Below the pieces are notes generated by a model. That model worked only from the letters and a program-made list of their open reading frames with translations. It had not been told where the DNA came from and made no database searches. The translations under genes and the position numbers were made by a program. Positions 35,001 through 45,715 of a stretch of DNA of 64,000 nt are shown piece after piece; positions within the stretch are counted from its first letter, which is position 1, and every line of letters starts with the position of its first letter. Source of the DNA: Marsupella aquatica (lineage: Eukaryota; Marchantiophyta); contig OZ316894.1 of NCBI GenBank assembly GCA_973895155.1, forward strand, positions 3,658,001 to 3,722,000. The letters are read 5' to 3'.

Positions 35001-37556
35001 TCATTCTAGGGTTCGCCAAGGACACCAAATTGAAGCCTTGGGTACCTCCATGTTTGACAAAAGGCTCAGATATACTTTTGCACCTTGGATGGACAGCGCC
35101 AAAACCCTCTTTTTGTTCATTTAGTATACATTACACAGATGAGTGAGATGTGGCAAATAATGGGACCCGTCTTTGAGAATTTATAGGTCTCTTAATTTCC
35201 AATGAAAATTGGCTATGTTGAGCTCATTTAGAAAATCTTTCCAATCAGTTTTAATGAGCCCAAGAAATCAAGATTCCATTGGACGTAGAGGGAGATACTA
35301 AATGTCCAAAGTTAGCTACTAAAAACTTTTGAATTGGAAAATGTGGACAGTGAGTGATGCAAAGATCTTTAGAAATTCCTAACTCTCTCGATTCTCCATG
35401 AAAAGTAAAGTTATTACATTGGTTGGAAAGTGATCAATGGCTAGGATTGCATCTCAGACATAGGCCTGAAGTTCTTGTAAAGTCTCCCCTTACACCAGAG
35501 CTGAAAGTAGAGTAGGGACTGCCTGGTCAGGGACTGAACTTAAGACCTGGTGGTCACAAGTCACCCCCAAATAGTAGATTATTGCAATTCTAGTAGACCA
35601 AGAGATTCCACACAGGCACATAGGGGGCCATACTTATTCTAGAACAACCTAGAATCATGTTCAATTCTTCAAGAATATTCAACAATCTTGCAAAGCTGCT
35701 TTCAAACCCCAAGTGCTCAAAGAATATATGTCAAATCTAGCAAAGTTGCTTTTGGAAGCCTATGCTCTCATGAGGTTATGGTTTGTTCTCATTCAAAAAT
35801 CTCGCCTCTTCACCTGCCATATAGTGTATATTCACCCATGAGAATTGACACAAGGTCCTGATAGGAACCAATGCCCTCTAAGGGTCTGCATGCTTTCTGA
35901 GATTGAGTTGCCTTTCCTTGCCCCAATGGTAGGAGTGGCTTATAATCCCAACATGTCCATAGCATAGGACACCACTTGCTTCTGTCATATATGTCATTTG
36001 CATGCCATGGAACTCGAGGAGCAGAGATCACAACAGACATGAACAGTATAATAAATGGGGGTACCATTACTACGCATGAGGTCAAATATTCCCCCCACAA
36101 AAAGAAGAAAAAAGCCATTTTAGATTTCTTGCCCTTCTTGGGTTTGGTACCAATTATGTATGTTCGTGGATTTGGGAGCTTGGTCTTTGTGAGTGTAGCA
36201 TGAGACCCACATGTAGTCTCACTCTACACTCACATGTAGTCTGTTGTGAGGTTAATAAACTAAGTTTTTCTGTTCCAAAAGAAATTTTTCAAAATTCCTT
36301 TGCCTTTGCAATGCTTGTTAAAAAAAGCATTTTTAATCACCAAAAGGTTGAATAAAAATGAAACCCAAAAGATCAACAAAGCATTTCCACTCACAATTAT
36401 TAAACAATGAATGTATAGAGTACACTCTAAAAGTTGCAATCATGTTGTTTTTGTTAGTCTCGCCCACATAAGTGCATTTCATTCATTGTGAAAGGGGCTC
36501 ATAGAAATAATGAAGAAGATCCACGCACCAAAGCTTCATAAGCAATGTACACAAATTGACTTATAATACCCGCATCTGTGCGCACACCTAAAGTATGTCC
36601 TTACCAGCTAAGTGCTGGCCTTGCCATCATCATGGATTTGGTGCTCCATGCACAGAAAGGGCTCCCTGTACCAAGACACCCCCCTGCCAATGCTACTCAC
36701 AAACAAAGTCTAAATATCAATTTTTTCTGTTATCAGAGAAATGACAACCTATGGCTTCACTGTACAATAGGTCATGAAATGTAGACTTATTGTCTTATTA
36801 CAATATGGATTACCAATAAGGAGCTGCCCATACATTGAGCTGTAGTTTCATGAGCAATGATCTATAAAATGTGTTGCAGACCCTTTTTCCAGAGATCATG
36901 TTTGGAGGGTTTGGGGTATTTAATGTCTTGATTGAACAAGAAGGTATCAACCCGTAGGCACCCATCTCTCTACCAAACAGCAGCGCCATAGGTGCACACA
37001 ATTAGCCCAACCATTAGGGAGTTTAGCAAGCTGGTGAGGTGCCCATGCATCCACGTTTTGTGGGTCCAACAAGCTTCCCAACCCTCTGGCCTTTCACACT
37101 CGCTAGAGCAGACGTTGATTGGTCTTCGCGGAGTGTGTCCCGCTTACAGAGATTGCCAGCCTCGGGAGGAAAAACTCTGGGCCACAACCTTGGGTTGCGC
37201 AGACCGGGGCGACTTGGGGGTTAAAAAACTGGGTCCTTTGGCTGGTCCCATCATACTTGCTCCTGGCTGGGCCCAAATGGACCAGTGGGAGTGCTCCAAT
37301 AGGCCAGGCAGCCTCACTAAGGACACAATAAGCTCACGAGCTCCTTCCAGCCCCCAGTGAATCTATGGCGAAGCTTTATTGGGATGGGAAGCAATACCGT
37401 AGACACAAGTGCATGACTAAAGTGTTGGGTGCAATCTTACAATATTCGAGGAGCCCCGCTGCTTCCTCTGCACCCACATATCAACTCGACCCTGAAGCTC
37501 ATGATCACATGTTTCTCTTTTGTTGTGGCGATGATGAAGTCCTCCAAAAGATGGGA

Positions 37557-37640
37557 TGTCATTGGGGCTCTGCCCTCTCTCTCTCTCCCCCCTTCTCTCT
37601 CTCTCTCACACCCTCTCACCTCTCTCATCCCTCATTGAGG
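37557..37640. repeat. CT microsatellite
   Basis: Interrupted (CT)n tract; a second CT-rich patch lies at 37780-37830. Confidence 0.85.
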
Positions 37641-39779
37641 TGAGCTGCCTACTGCATGACTGATGCCTAGACCCCAAAGAAACACCCAAATATTAGGCTA
37701 AAAGAAGATCTATCTCCCTCCCTTTTATGAAGGGTCTCTGATCAAAAGGAATTTCTCTGCAAACGTCTGACCTGACGTTCTCTCTCTCTAGAAAAGAGGA
37801 GGGACTCCCTCTCTCTCTTCTCTCCAACGCTTTGGGCCCCATTCCTTCCAACCTGTCATGCCAGGTCAATTACCTACATTTTGGTCTTGACTAGCTGCCT
37901 GATCATGATCATGGACGGCCAACCTAGCTTTCTAAATATGAACGGGGTGTTGGGTTGGACACTTGGATGGGGATTGATCCTGTCAAGCTCATTATGGGTT
38001 GAAACGTAACCACATCTCTCTGGGTTAAGTGTGTTGTTCCCACCGTCCATCATGACAATTGATCTACCAGATATTGTTAGATACCACTGTAGCTCAAACC
38101 CAAGCAAAGAAACTATTGGAAGAATTTCCAATATCTTTAAAACAATCATTACTTCTAATTGATGTAGCAGGTATTGTTAAACACCAGCTGAAACCAAGGA
38201 AAAGTATAGTTTACTTTTGCTTGCAGAAGGCAGACATTGGTAGAGGGCTGCTGGCTCAATCTTGGCTGTTGAATGTTCTTTCAATTGCCTGTTATCTATA
38301 TATTTGTGTTGATTGAAATACATGTCCAGTTTCCTCTATCTAAACATGCTCTCCAATATATTCAAGTGAACAAAAATGCACATGTTGTAGTGGTTGGCTG
38401 AAATAGTTATCATGTCAACTGAATACAATAGTGTTTTATCTTGGGAGGTCTCGTTTAGTTAAATATTAGAGTCCCAGTCAGTGAATGAATGTCAGGCAAA
38501 GTAGAGTTATTGACGTCTTTACTTTTATGCAGTCCTCCCCCCCCCCCCAAACCACACACACACCCAACTTACTATCAGGTTCTGGTGTCTCTACTTGAAC
38601 CCATAATTCATTTTCGTAAATCGAGCAAGGTAAGAAAACATGAGACAACTTACTATGCAAAAGGATGCAATCAGGTCCTGAGAAATTAAAAGCGATAGAG
38701 CACAGCTCTACAGTAGCTCCCCACTTTTCTGTAAAGACTCCCAGCAGGGTGCTTTAATAAGACTCAAAAGGGAGCGTTTCCTTTCTCTAAAGATTTTCAG
38801 TTTGAGGATCAAAATTAAAGGCACTACCACCTTCAAAGAAACATGTTCTAGCTCAGGGAACATAATCAGTAAAAGGCAAATTCTCCATGAGTGTGACGTC
38901 ATTTTTCCAAGGCATTTTAATTATTTATAGTGGTCCTGCATGAGCCTTTATGTCAAGCCTTTAAGACTTCCATATTTTTCCATGCCACTTTTCTCCTTAA
39001 AACATCAGTCAATGCTTAAGGTGCAGTATCGACTGTTTGTGTGCACATTGAAAATTTAATTTCCAGATATCAAAATGTACTCGAGGTATCTTCATGTGCG
39101 AATCTTCTCAATGTAACCAACAATTGAACCGACCAAGTTCTATTAGGCTCAAGACTTAATTTGGTTTGCGTGCCATAGGCTTTAGGCAAGAGTGTTTGTG
39201 GTGCACAATAGAATTTGTGTCTCTTTCATGCCAAAAATTTGTGCTTGCATGGAACGTCAAGTCTGTGCATTTTAATGTGGATTGGAACCCTGGATTAAAA
39301 GCTTGGATGTGCATGCCAAGTTTTGCAATGAGGTGACCAGCTATGTGAGAGATTGAAGGGGAGACTCAGGGGGGGTGGGCAGGGGGCGGCAAGAGACCAA
39401 CGAGACAAGGTCCCTGCCAGTGACATACTTTACAGACTTGGCGTTGTTTTGTATTAGGGTTTATAATCTGGTCAGAAAGGTGTGATTGTTATGGGTGGTT
39501 CCATGCCACATTTTTTTCTTGTCACTTTAATGATCACACTTAATCAGAAGGAACCCACTTAGCATATTGTCTATCTTTACTCCTAGACCTTAAGCTTCCA
39601 TTTTACACAATTTATCATTGGTATGATGATAATCTCGATGACAAACGTATTTATTGAGATGAAATGCAAGGAGGCCCAAAGTGATGGTGTAGAAGAAGTG
39701 ACTCTACTATTCCATAAGATCAAATTTTGTCTTATGACTAACAAAAGTTCCAAAAAGGAAATTAAAAATATCATATTGT

Positions 39780-39890
39780 CAAAAGAACCACAAGTGCCAA
39801 ATCTGGAGACAAGATCCCAAAGACAGAAACCCCAAGAAGGGAGAGAAAACAAGGGGAAAATTCAGAAAGACCAAAGAGCCAAACTGCCAT
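39780..39890 (-). repeat. Dispersed repeat family, inverted copy
   Basis: On the minus strand it reads GGCTCTTTGGTCTTTCTGAA and then TTTGGGATCTTGTCTCC, parallel to the blocks at 26190-26250 and 40730-40760. The plus ORF at 39623-39892 runs through it and is unlikely to be a gene. Confidence 0.4.
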
Positions 39891-40622
39891 AGAGTCTCCA
39901 GACCCTCTCCTACAACAACAATGAAACTACACCCTAGCTAGAAATTGAAGCTTGAAACAACATTGCAATTGGTGCTTGTGTACCAGGCCATGCTGTAGCC
40001 AAGACCACTCTACTCATGGAGGAGGTGTATGCTGCTCGCTACCTTGGGGATCTTTTCTACCCACTAGGTGGTCTTGGTTGCTCTTCATTTCATCTTCGAC
40101 CATTTTCTTTGGGCTTGTGCCTTTTTTTGAGTAGAGCAAAGACCTTATCTACTAGTTTCAGTCCTCATTGCCTTGTGTTGGGGATAATTATTATCCTGAG
40201 ACACCATATACATGCATATAAACATCATACAAAGTAGTCGACACAGCGAGTATGTGTTCACCTCCCGACTGAGGCTACGTCCACTGGAAAGCAAGAGACC
40301 TTTACTTCTCTCTTGCTCCACTCCAACAATGAATTGAAGATCCACCAGGGGTTGACATCAGCCTTGGTTATATACAACATGCATCACTGCTAACCTCAAC
40401 TAAGTCCTAACCTGAGTTAGCCTAACTGCGGTTAGCCTTAGAGTCACAAGACTAAGAGCAATACTCAATAAGTTACACTACAATGGGTTCAGGCATTCCC
40501 TATTATTTGTTGGGCCAAGGTGGTTGGTTTTAGGGTCTCTAATCAAATTCCTCTTGGTGACCCTCATTTTTTCCTTTTTTGAAATTATATGAGGACCTCT
40601 TGGTGACCCTCCTCTGGTTTAT

Positions 40623-40790
40623 ACCAAAGCTCTACCAGAATTTTCAGTTTGTTGCTAGATTAGTTCGTTTGCTGTTGTTGGGGACTCTCACTCTTCTTGG
40701 GTTTTCCATTGTTTCCCCCTTTTATTGATGTTTCTTCCTTTGGGATCCTTTTCCCAATTTGACACTTTTTTGTTTTTGGACACTGTTACA
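40623..40790 (+). repeat. Dispersed repeat family, copy 3
   Basis: Same block order as the 26117 copy: a CTCTACC word, TTTTCAGTTTG, TTGGGGACTC, then TTCTTCCTTTGGGATCC. Confidence 0.4.
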
Positions 40791-43700
40791 TATGTGGAAC
40801 AAACATTGAGTTGTGTTGACTTGTCCTCTTAATGTACAATCATATCTGGCAATGTACTTCTCTTCTTTATTACTAATCTTCTTTATACAGGAAAGGGCAT
40901 GTATGAACCTGGTCGTGAATCAAAAGAGTAGAATCTATAAGGGAATCTGTAAAACAAATCAATCATCGGACTTTCTTGAGTTTTGTGTTAAGATAAAACA
41001 AGAATGTAATAGGGAAGTAGAGGAAAGAAATGAAAATTAAAACAGGGGGGCATACATAGCCCAAGAGACAAATGAGGGTGATTACAATCCAGGTTAATTA
41101 AATCAGGATCAGAAATCATTGGCACGAGAAATTCGTACATAGCACCATGCAGTCTTTCGTATCTTTCTTTTCCCCATCCCTAATCAGCAGTCTCGAAAGA
41201 AACACCCAAGAAATAATCCAAAAGATACGTCGATATCCACGAATATGAAAGAATCCATAGTTTCCCCCAAGAAAACAACTGAAATCTCTCTCTGGAAGAA
41301 GGGACATGAAGGATCCCTCATCACCTGGGATGCTCTGATTTGTAAAATGTGGAGTTTCTTTCGTGCCCACACCACCACCTGCCTCGAAAGACACAACCAA
41401 ATAAAGATCTTTCTAAATCTAATCTAATGGGATAAATTAAAGTCCTCAGTCCTACTTCTTAAGTATAGGAGCTCCTTCACTCTCTCTCTTCAAAAATGTC
41501 TCGAAAACACAAAACAAATGTTTTCTTTCTCCCTTGTGTGAGTCCTTCACACAAGGTGAGTTTTAAGGGCTATTTCAAAAAGTGGAATTGGGCTCAAATG
41601 GTACCACCCTTTTGGCTTGGAATCAAGGTCTTTAAGGACAAGTGGTTGTCAGCATGTGGAATGGAGCTACACTAGCTGCTAAGAGAATATGAGAAGACGG
41701 TCTAGTGGACGCCATTGATTCCTTTACTGAATTTATGTCAACTCACAGACTACTGTTGAGACTAACTAATAATTCAATCTCTAGGACAAAATTTTAGACA
41801 GTATTTGTGAAACTCGGGAAATTTTTGACATTGCATATCATAGGAATCTGCTTTATCAATACATAAATAGATATACACATATATCAATAAAAGTGATGAA
41901 TATAGAGGAGTTATTGACAACATTGCACTGTAAAATGGAAATAGTTAACTTATCTCTCAATGCGAGAACCTCCTAGTGACCTGATCATCCCGAATGTATT
42001 TAGCGTCAGTTTTTTCTCAGCAGTAAACTAAATGGTGCAATTTGCATAGTTGGGTGGCAGCCCACCCATTTTGGCTTTGGGTGGGCTTTGAGACCAAGCC
42101 ATTGATTGGCAAACATTGCAAGTATCTTGGGATTGCCTAGTTAACTACCACAACTTTTTAAAAATTAAAGAGAAAAACTGCCCACCACAAATTCAAAGAA
42201 ACAACTACCTCTGTCATAATGAGGGAAAAGATCAGAAGGGCTTGGGAAGGATAAGTGGGGTTGAATTTGAGGTGTCCACTAAATAAAAGGACGTAAGATA
42301 ATGGACAATGGATAAATGGTTTATTTTTATTGGACACCTCTAATTAACAGGTCTAAACCCTAAACCCTAAACTTCAAGAGAATTAAAGTTGGGGTTGCAG
42401 ATGTGGACTACCTCCTGCCATTCCTTTTCTATCAGCCCTCCAAAAGTAACACGTAGAAAAGGATGTCAGCCTTCTCCATATTACATGTCCTTGCTTAATG
42501 TCCATTCGTTTATCAAGATCCACGGCTCAGATTCACACATACCTAGTCCATCTTTCTCTTGGGGTCCCCCCAAACCTAAGTAATCAAGTGATTCTACTAA
42601 AGGGAGTATCATCCTCGGCTGACTCAGCTGAGTGTGCAAACGATTATCAGCTTTACAGGCCTATTAAAGGGTGCCATAAAATCCGAGGTACTAGAAGTAT
42701 CTAGAGTAAGTTGGCCTCCCTCTAAAACGAGGAAAAGTTGCTAAATCGGGAGTAATGATGATTCCTGCCTATCAACATTTTGGGAAGGGTACTGCATCAC
42801 ACTCGAGTAGTAGGTGTTTCAAAAGATTAATAGAAGAGTCTCATGCTACCGACGAAAGAGTCAGAGCTCTCTTTCTAACTGTCCTCCTGTGGAATTTGTG
42901 GACTTTAGAGCCCTGAAAAGCCAACTCACTCATGCCTTCTTTTCCAGTTTCCACCATACGTGCATGCGTGATGGGCCATGGAATGTCAGCTTGGACTAAT
43001 CCTCCCTTCCCACCAAAAAGCCATCCCAAAAGAGCTCCTCTTGCAAAACTAACTTAGCTGAGGTGATCCGAGCTACTTAGACAACCATGATGCAACCTCC
43101 CCCCCCCCCCCTTTTTTTGGGGAGGGGAGGGGTGGGGTCAGTTCTCTTATTTTGGCCCATGAGAGGTTTCCTTTAGTAGAATATTGGGAGGGTTGTCCCC
43201 TGCTCAGACTCCTGAGCCAGGTGCACTGCTGGGGTTTCCCTCTTTTCTTTTCCAACCACAATAATAAAAACCAGTGTCAAACCCAAAACTTGGCAACTAC
43301 TGTACATCAATATACTTCCCTTTGAACAATACTTTCATTCAAACAATGAGTGACTGAAAACACAGAAAAGGCACACAAGAAGTGTTACTTTGGAGTTGAG
43401 TTAATTTGAGGCTGCAATAGATCTAATTCAGTGTTTTTTTTAGTGGCGAAAATTCGCTAGATTCCACCTCCCCAAAAATCCTTCGCCACTTTTGGCTAAA
43501 ATTTGCTACTTTTTTGCTGTCTCATTAGCCAGTGTTCCACCTAATCCCAGGTCCCTTTAGCCAGAATCTAACGGTCCACCTTAAATCTAGGGAGATCTGA
43601 CGGTCAAGAACATAATTGAATACAGAATCTTTTGAGCATCTTCTCCTTGACACACTTTACATTAGCCACTGTAAACGGTAACATTACACCGGTTAAATTA

Positions 43701-43797
43701 TAGTCCTTTAGTCTTAGAAGCGTCAGCCAGAAGTTAATCCAGGGTATTTAGGGAGCAGCACGCAAGGACCGGTAGCAGTTCATTGCATCCTGTTAGA

Positions 43798-44406
43798 ATG
43801 GCGGAAAGGCTAGAATTAGGAGAGGCGACGATCATCGCGATTAGTGGCCGGATAGGAGTAGAGTTCTGTTATGAAGGTTGCGATGGCTTTCTAGCAGATG
43901 GCAAGGTCTGTGCCTTAGGCACAAGGGCTCGACAGAAAAGACAAGAGGGGACCGACATGGGAACCCCTATTAGCCGAAATCGAGTAGGGCATAGGTGTAA
44001 ACCGCTAGGCGAAGGAGTGCTTATGTTTATGTTCACCATTCGGGTGAAAGAAGGGAGCTGTCGTGTCTGGGATGAGGCCGGGCAACAATTGTTTGGAATG
44101 AAGGGCGAAGAGTTTTGTCAGCAATTCACGACCAGCAGGGCCATTGAGGGATTCTGCAGAAATGTCATGCGGAAGAAGTGGAATCTGGTACTAAGGCGGG
44201 ATAACAACCGCGATCAATGGATTGCATGGCGATTAATCACCGCCGGTCAAGTAATCGTCGCCAACAAAGCGACTACCGCTAAGGAAGGGGACGATAACCT
44301 AAATGTCGTTTCACACTTAGCAGAATTGGCGATCGAAAGTCCGGAAGCTTCCAGTTCAGGCACCATCAAAGAAGAGAATCAAGGGCGTCGTTGCACAGTT
44401 CAGTAA
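43798..44406 (+). CDS. ORF with RPA1 C-terminal-like OB fold (tentative)
   Basis: 202 aa from ATG at 43798; an upstream TTG in frame was not preferred. Residues 11-150 resemble the replication protein A large-subunit C-terminal ssDNA-binding domain (Rep_fac-A_C). There is a cysteine cluster (C24, C28, C38, C67 with H65) where that family has a zinc ribbon. A strand pattern FMFTIRVKEGSCRVWDEAGQ then leads into QLFGMKGEEF, which matches the family's 'WVTAFDE.AE.LLGMSADEL' block. A further strand (RKKWNLVLRR, WIAWRLITA) corresponds to the next family block. Cys spacing differs from true RPA1 and no other RPA1 domain is present. The tail from ~155 is low complexity. It lies inside the hAT-like element, so it may be a transposon-borne ssDNA-binding accessory protein or a captured host fragment. 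Assignment is by eye. Confidence 0.4.
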   Translation: MAERLELGEATIIAISGRIGVEFCYEGCDGFLADGKVCALGTRARQKRQEGTDMGTPISRNRVGHRCKPLGEGVLMFMFTIRVKEGSCRVWDEAGQQLFGMKGEEFCQQFTTSRAIEGFCRNVMRKKWNLVLRRDNNRDQWIAWRLITAGQVIVANKATTAKEGDDNLNVVSHLAELAIESPEASSSGTIKEENQGRRCTVQ

Positions 44407-45279
44407 CCACGGGAATCTTCTTGACATGTAAACACGGTTCTTGGCTCGCTCATCGTTCTTGGCAGGAGACAGTTAGAGTTTCTTGGCAGATTAGCGCAGG
44501 AGACCGCGGCTGAAGGGCGAACCGTCCAACTGAAGTCCCCGCGCCCCGAAAAGTAGTTAGAAACCTCAGCAAAGACGGACGCGAGGCATAGGTATTTAGA
44601 GGCTGTGGAGCGCTAGGCGCTCTGTCACTTTTTGCTAGGAGCTTGGTTGAGAGGTAGAGCCGGACTCACCTCAAGATTACCAGCGTTTTGTATTAGTGTC
44701 CCTACTCGGTTTGAGTAGTTTTTGATTATAAAGAGATGTGTATGAATGCAATAGAGTGCAGAGGAACTTCGTTACCTTGTGCTTGAGCGGTGAGTAAGAG
44801 TCCAGAGTCAACGTTGGAAGAATTAATGAACATTGTGAATCAAGTCAGAAGAAGCAGTAACTTTGAAAGTCATTCGAAGAAGGAGAGGCATTCGTGATTA
44901 ATACTGAGAGTCGAGGAGTGCGGTTATGGGAGTTCGCGCGAAGTACTTGTTAGGAACATGTGTTAAGTCGATTAATCGTAAATCGCTGGGATGAATGGAA
45001 ATCGTCTCACTACGAGTGAGGACCTTACGGTTTAGCACGTTAAGGTAGCGATTTAACAGACAGCTCGTGGGAAGCAAGGTCTGGTTGGAGATTGTGTGTA
45101 TCCAGGATGTGACCTTGGTCGTCGTACACCTTCAACATACAGGGTCAACCGTTAAATTGGGGTTCCTACTACGGATACCTCTATTTAAATTGCTTGATTT
45201 AGCCAAAGACAGATCGATTGCCAGGAAGGCCGATTGAGGGACAGCAGGACCTAACCCGGTCACTGCTACTATAACAACC

Positions 45280-45600
45280 ATGAATGTAGACAGTAAGGTG
45301 GACAAGCCTTGCTCCTTGATTAAGTTAAGACCATTGGAATTGTGGATCTGTTCCATCGGTTCCCACCTGATTACCCGAGCGTTACGCCAGGAGAGTATTC
45401 CCATCTGTTTAATTACTTACCGCTACTGGTGTGGGTTTATCGAGATCATCTACAGGGAGGGTCTGGTGTTGACTGAAGCAGTCGTGCCCAAGAGGTGGAA
45501 GGAAGAGTTAGACATTATAGAGCACTTGGTAGGATTCACTTACAGGGACTATATAGAGGAAGAGGGGAGTACCCCGCTAGAAGGTCGGTTGATCGTTTAA
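45280..45600 (+). CDS. Hypothetical ORF inside the hAT-like element
   Basis: 106 aa, unrecognised. It starts MNVDSKVDKPCSL and contains an aromatic segment (ICLITYRYWCGFIEIIYREG) and a charged segment (VPKRWKEELDIIEHLVGFTY), ending in TAA about 110 bp before the right terminus. It could be a downstream exon or second ORF of the element; no splice link to the upstream ORF was established. Confidence 0.3.
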   Translation: MNVDSKVDKPCSLIKLRPLELWICSIGSHLITRALRQESIPICLITYRYWCGFIEIIYREGLVLTEAVVPKRWKEELDIIEHLVGFTYRDYIEEEGSTPLEGRLIV

Positions 45601-45715
45601 GCGGGAGATACTGCGAAGAAGGCAGTTAGACGTCCGTTAATCGCAAGTCAAACTGGGCGTTTAACAGCCACCTTGGCGAAAAAGTGAAATCCTTAAAAAA
45701 AACACTGATCTAATT

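Larger units (their letters stand above)
32071..43420. other. Long non-coding stretch
   Basis: Begins with the RPN10 3' UTR (roughly to 32250). I find no supportable gene in about 11 kb. Contents: a 25-bp duplication (34354-34404, TTCTGGTAAAAGTGG twice), a 71-bp tandem duplication (copies from 34915 and 34986), CT microsatellite (37557-37640), a C14 run (near 38527) followed by CA repeats, dispersed-repeat copies (39780-39890, 40623-40790), a telomere-like TAAACCCTAAACCCTAAAC (42353-42371) and a C13T7 run near 43098. A TATA-like ATATATAAATTATATATA at about 34135 precedes a CT-rich leader but no ORF. ORFs at 33204-33617 (minus) and 33358-33774 (plus) overlap antisense and show no domain. Confidence 0.55.
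43429..45707 (+). mobile_element. hAT-like element, 2,279 bp, 8-bp TSD, carrying ORFs
   Basis: The ends are CAGTGTTTTTTTT and its exact reverse complement AAAAAAAACACTG. CAGTG fits the hAT terminal pattern, and the flanks are a perfect 8-bp duplication ATCTAATT (43421-43428, 45708-45715). Subterminally, AGTGGCGAA (43442) pairs with TTCGCCACT (near 43490), and the right end has GGCGAAAAAGTG. No hAT transposase is visible. The interior is GC-richer than the surroundings, shares a 130-bp module with the RPN10 upstream region (43525-43657) and carries ORFs at 43798-44406 and 45280-45600. 44570-44830 has LTR-like wording but no second copy. It is best read as a non-autonomous element with captured or accessory sequence. 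Confidence 0.85.

Noticed and set aside
35450-35640. Possible second SINE on minus (box-A-like TGGTCTACTAG and AAGTTCAGTCCC).
   Set aside because: Box B has two mismatches and I found neither a poly(A) end nor a TSD.
42353-42371. Interstitial telomere (CCCTAAA repeats).
   Set aside because: Only about 2.5 repeat units; more likely a telo-box-like motif or chance.
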